DNA of 5,123 nt from Archaeoglobi archaeon (GTDB lineage Archaea > Halobacteriota > Archaeoglobi > Archaeoglobales > Archaeoglobaceae). Both the position numbers and the translations under genes were made by a program. Location of the stretch: assembly GCA_004347865.1 (NCBI GenBank), contig QNUZ01000155.1:1-5123 (forward strand), given 5' to 3'. Of this stretch, positions 4,757 to 5,123 are shown piece after piece. The stretch's first letter is position 1, and the number at the start of each line of letters is the position of its first letter. The notes below the pieces were generated by a model, which saw nothing but the letters and a program-made list of their open reading frames with translations, was not told the DNA's origin and searched no databases.

Positions 4757-5123
4757 TTATCCCCCTCTCTTCTTCAACTCCTCCTCCTTCAGAGCCCTCC
4801 TCAGGATCTTGCCAACAAGCGTCTTCGGCAGCTCATCCCTGAACTCCACAAACTTCGGAACCTTGTAGGGGGCAAGCCTCTCCTTGCAGAAGTTTACTAT
4901 ATCCTGCTCCGTCACCTTCCCATTGTACTCTGGCTTCAGCTGTATGAAGGCCTTCACGGTCTCCCCCCTGTAAGGATCGGGCACACCGATGACGGCAGCC
5001 TCGCTGACAGCCGGATGCTCGTAAAGCACTTCCTCAACCTCCCTCGGATATATGTTGTAACCTCCGGCGATGATCAGGTCCTTCTTCCTGTCAACTATGT
5101 AGAAGTATCCCTCCTCATCCATC
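4757..5123 (-). CDS. AMP-forming acyl-CoA synthetase (fatty acid-CoA ligase), C-terminal domain, 5' part outside window
   Basis: The visible 121 residues are the mobile C-terminal domain of the adenylate-forming (ANL) superfamily; the full enzyme would have roughly 500-570 residues, so about four fifths lies beyond the window. The hinge (A8) motif is YFYIVDRKKDLIIAGGYNI (residues 6-24 of the visible part), followed by YPREVEEVL (25-33), HPAVSEAAVIGVPD (36-49), and the A10 motif PKTLVGKILRR (99-109) carrying the Lys that takes part in adenylation (Lys105). The enzyme activates a carboxylic acid with ATP to an acyl-adenylate and then to acyl-CoA. The GGYNIYPREVEE form is typical of medium- and long-chain fatty acid ligases, but chain length is set by the missing N-terminal domain. 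In fatty-acid-using archaea it would feed beta-oxidation. The methionine at the window edge is internal (usual context GYxDEEGYF), not the start. Confidence 0.93.
   Translation of the reverse strand, partial: MDEEGYFYIVDRKKDLIIAGGYNIYPREVEEVLYEHPAVSEAAVIGVPDPYRGETVKAFIQLKPEYNGKVTEQDIVNFCKERLAPYKVPKFVEFRDELPKTLVGKILRRALKEEELKKRGG

Noticed and set aside
1..5123. CRISPR array, tRNA gene, insertion sequence or toxin-antitoxin pair
   Set aside because: No regularly spaced direct repeats, no cloverleaf or TTCRANYC box, no transposase motifs or terminal inverted repeats, and no small-gene pair of that kind were found by reading both strands.

Overview
The window looks like chromosomal DNA of a thermophilic euryarchaeon, most plausibly Archaeoglobales (Archaeoglobus or a close relative). 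The reasons are a methyl-viologen-type [NiFe] hydrogenase large subunit with Cys at the nickel site, a long archaeal 7S (SRP) RNA, an archaeal UPF0179 protein, an AMP-forming acyl-CoA synthetase of the kind used in archaeal fatty-acid metabolism, and TATA boxes about 25 nt ahead of start codons with no Shine-Dalgarno sequence. The species cannot be fixed by eye.

Layout: (1) 1-1325, plus strand: the 3' end of a hydrogenase operon, holding the C-terminal 287 residues of the MvhA/VhuA-like large subunit and, 9 nt later, the endopeptidase expected to trim its C-terminal tail. (2) 1326-1825: about 500 bp without a convincing intact gene. It holds a possible 53-residue membrane mini-ORF that starts inside the protease gene, and a frameshifted remnant resembling the C-terminus of RACo/DUF4445-type ASKHA activases. 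(3) 1826-2137, plus strand: the SRP RNA with its own TATA box. (4) 2139-3500, minus strand: a 14-TM DHA2-type MFS exporter whose stop codon touches the 3' end of the SRP RNA gene. (5) 3501-3595: a divergent promoter region. (6) 3596-4057, plus strand: a Cys-rich UPF0179 protein. (7) 4046-4669, minus strand: a metallo-beta-lactamase-fold hydrolase overlapping the UPF0179 gene tail-to-tail by 12 bp. (8) 4757-5123, minus strand: the C-terminal domain of an acyl-CoA synthetase.

Functionally, only the hydrogenase subunit and its protease clearly belong together: nickel insertion followed by removal of the C-terminal extension activates the H2-oxidising enzyme, which in this group feeds electrons to heterodisulfide reductase-type complexes. 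The rest are separately promoted housekeeping or metabolic genes packed very tightly, including two convergent gene pairs with touching or overlapping 3' ends. I see no CRISPR array, tRNA, insertion sequence or defence system. I did not find a convincing new multi-gene system. The best second looks are the decayed region at 1326-1825, the Cys-rich UPF0179 protein and the two compact convergent junctions.
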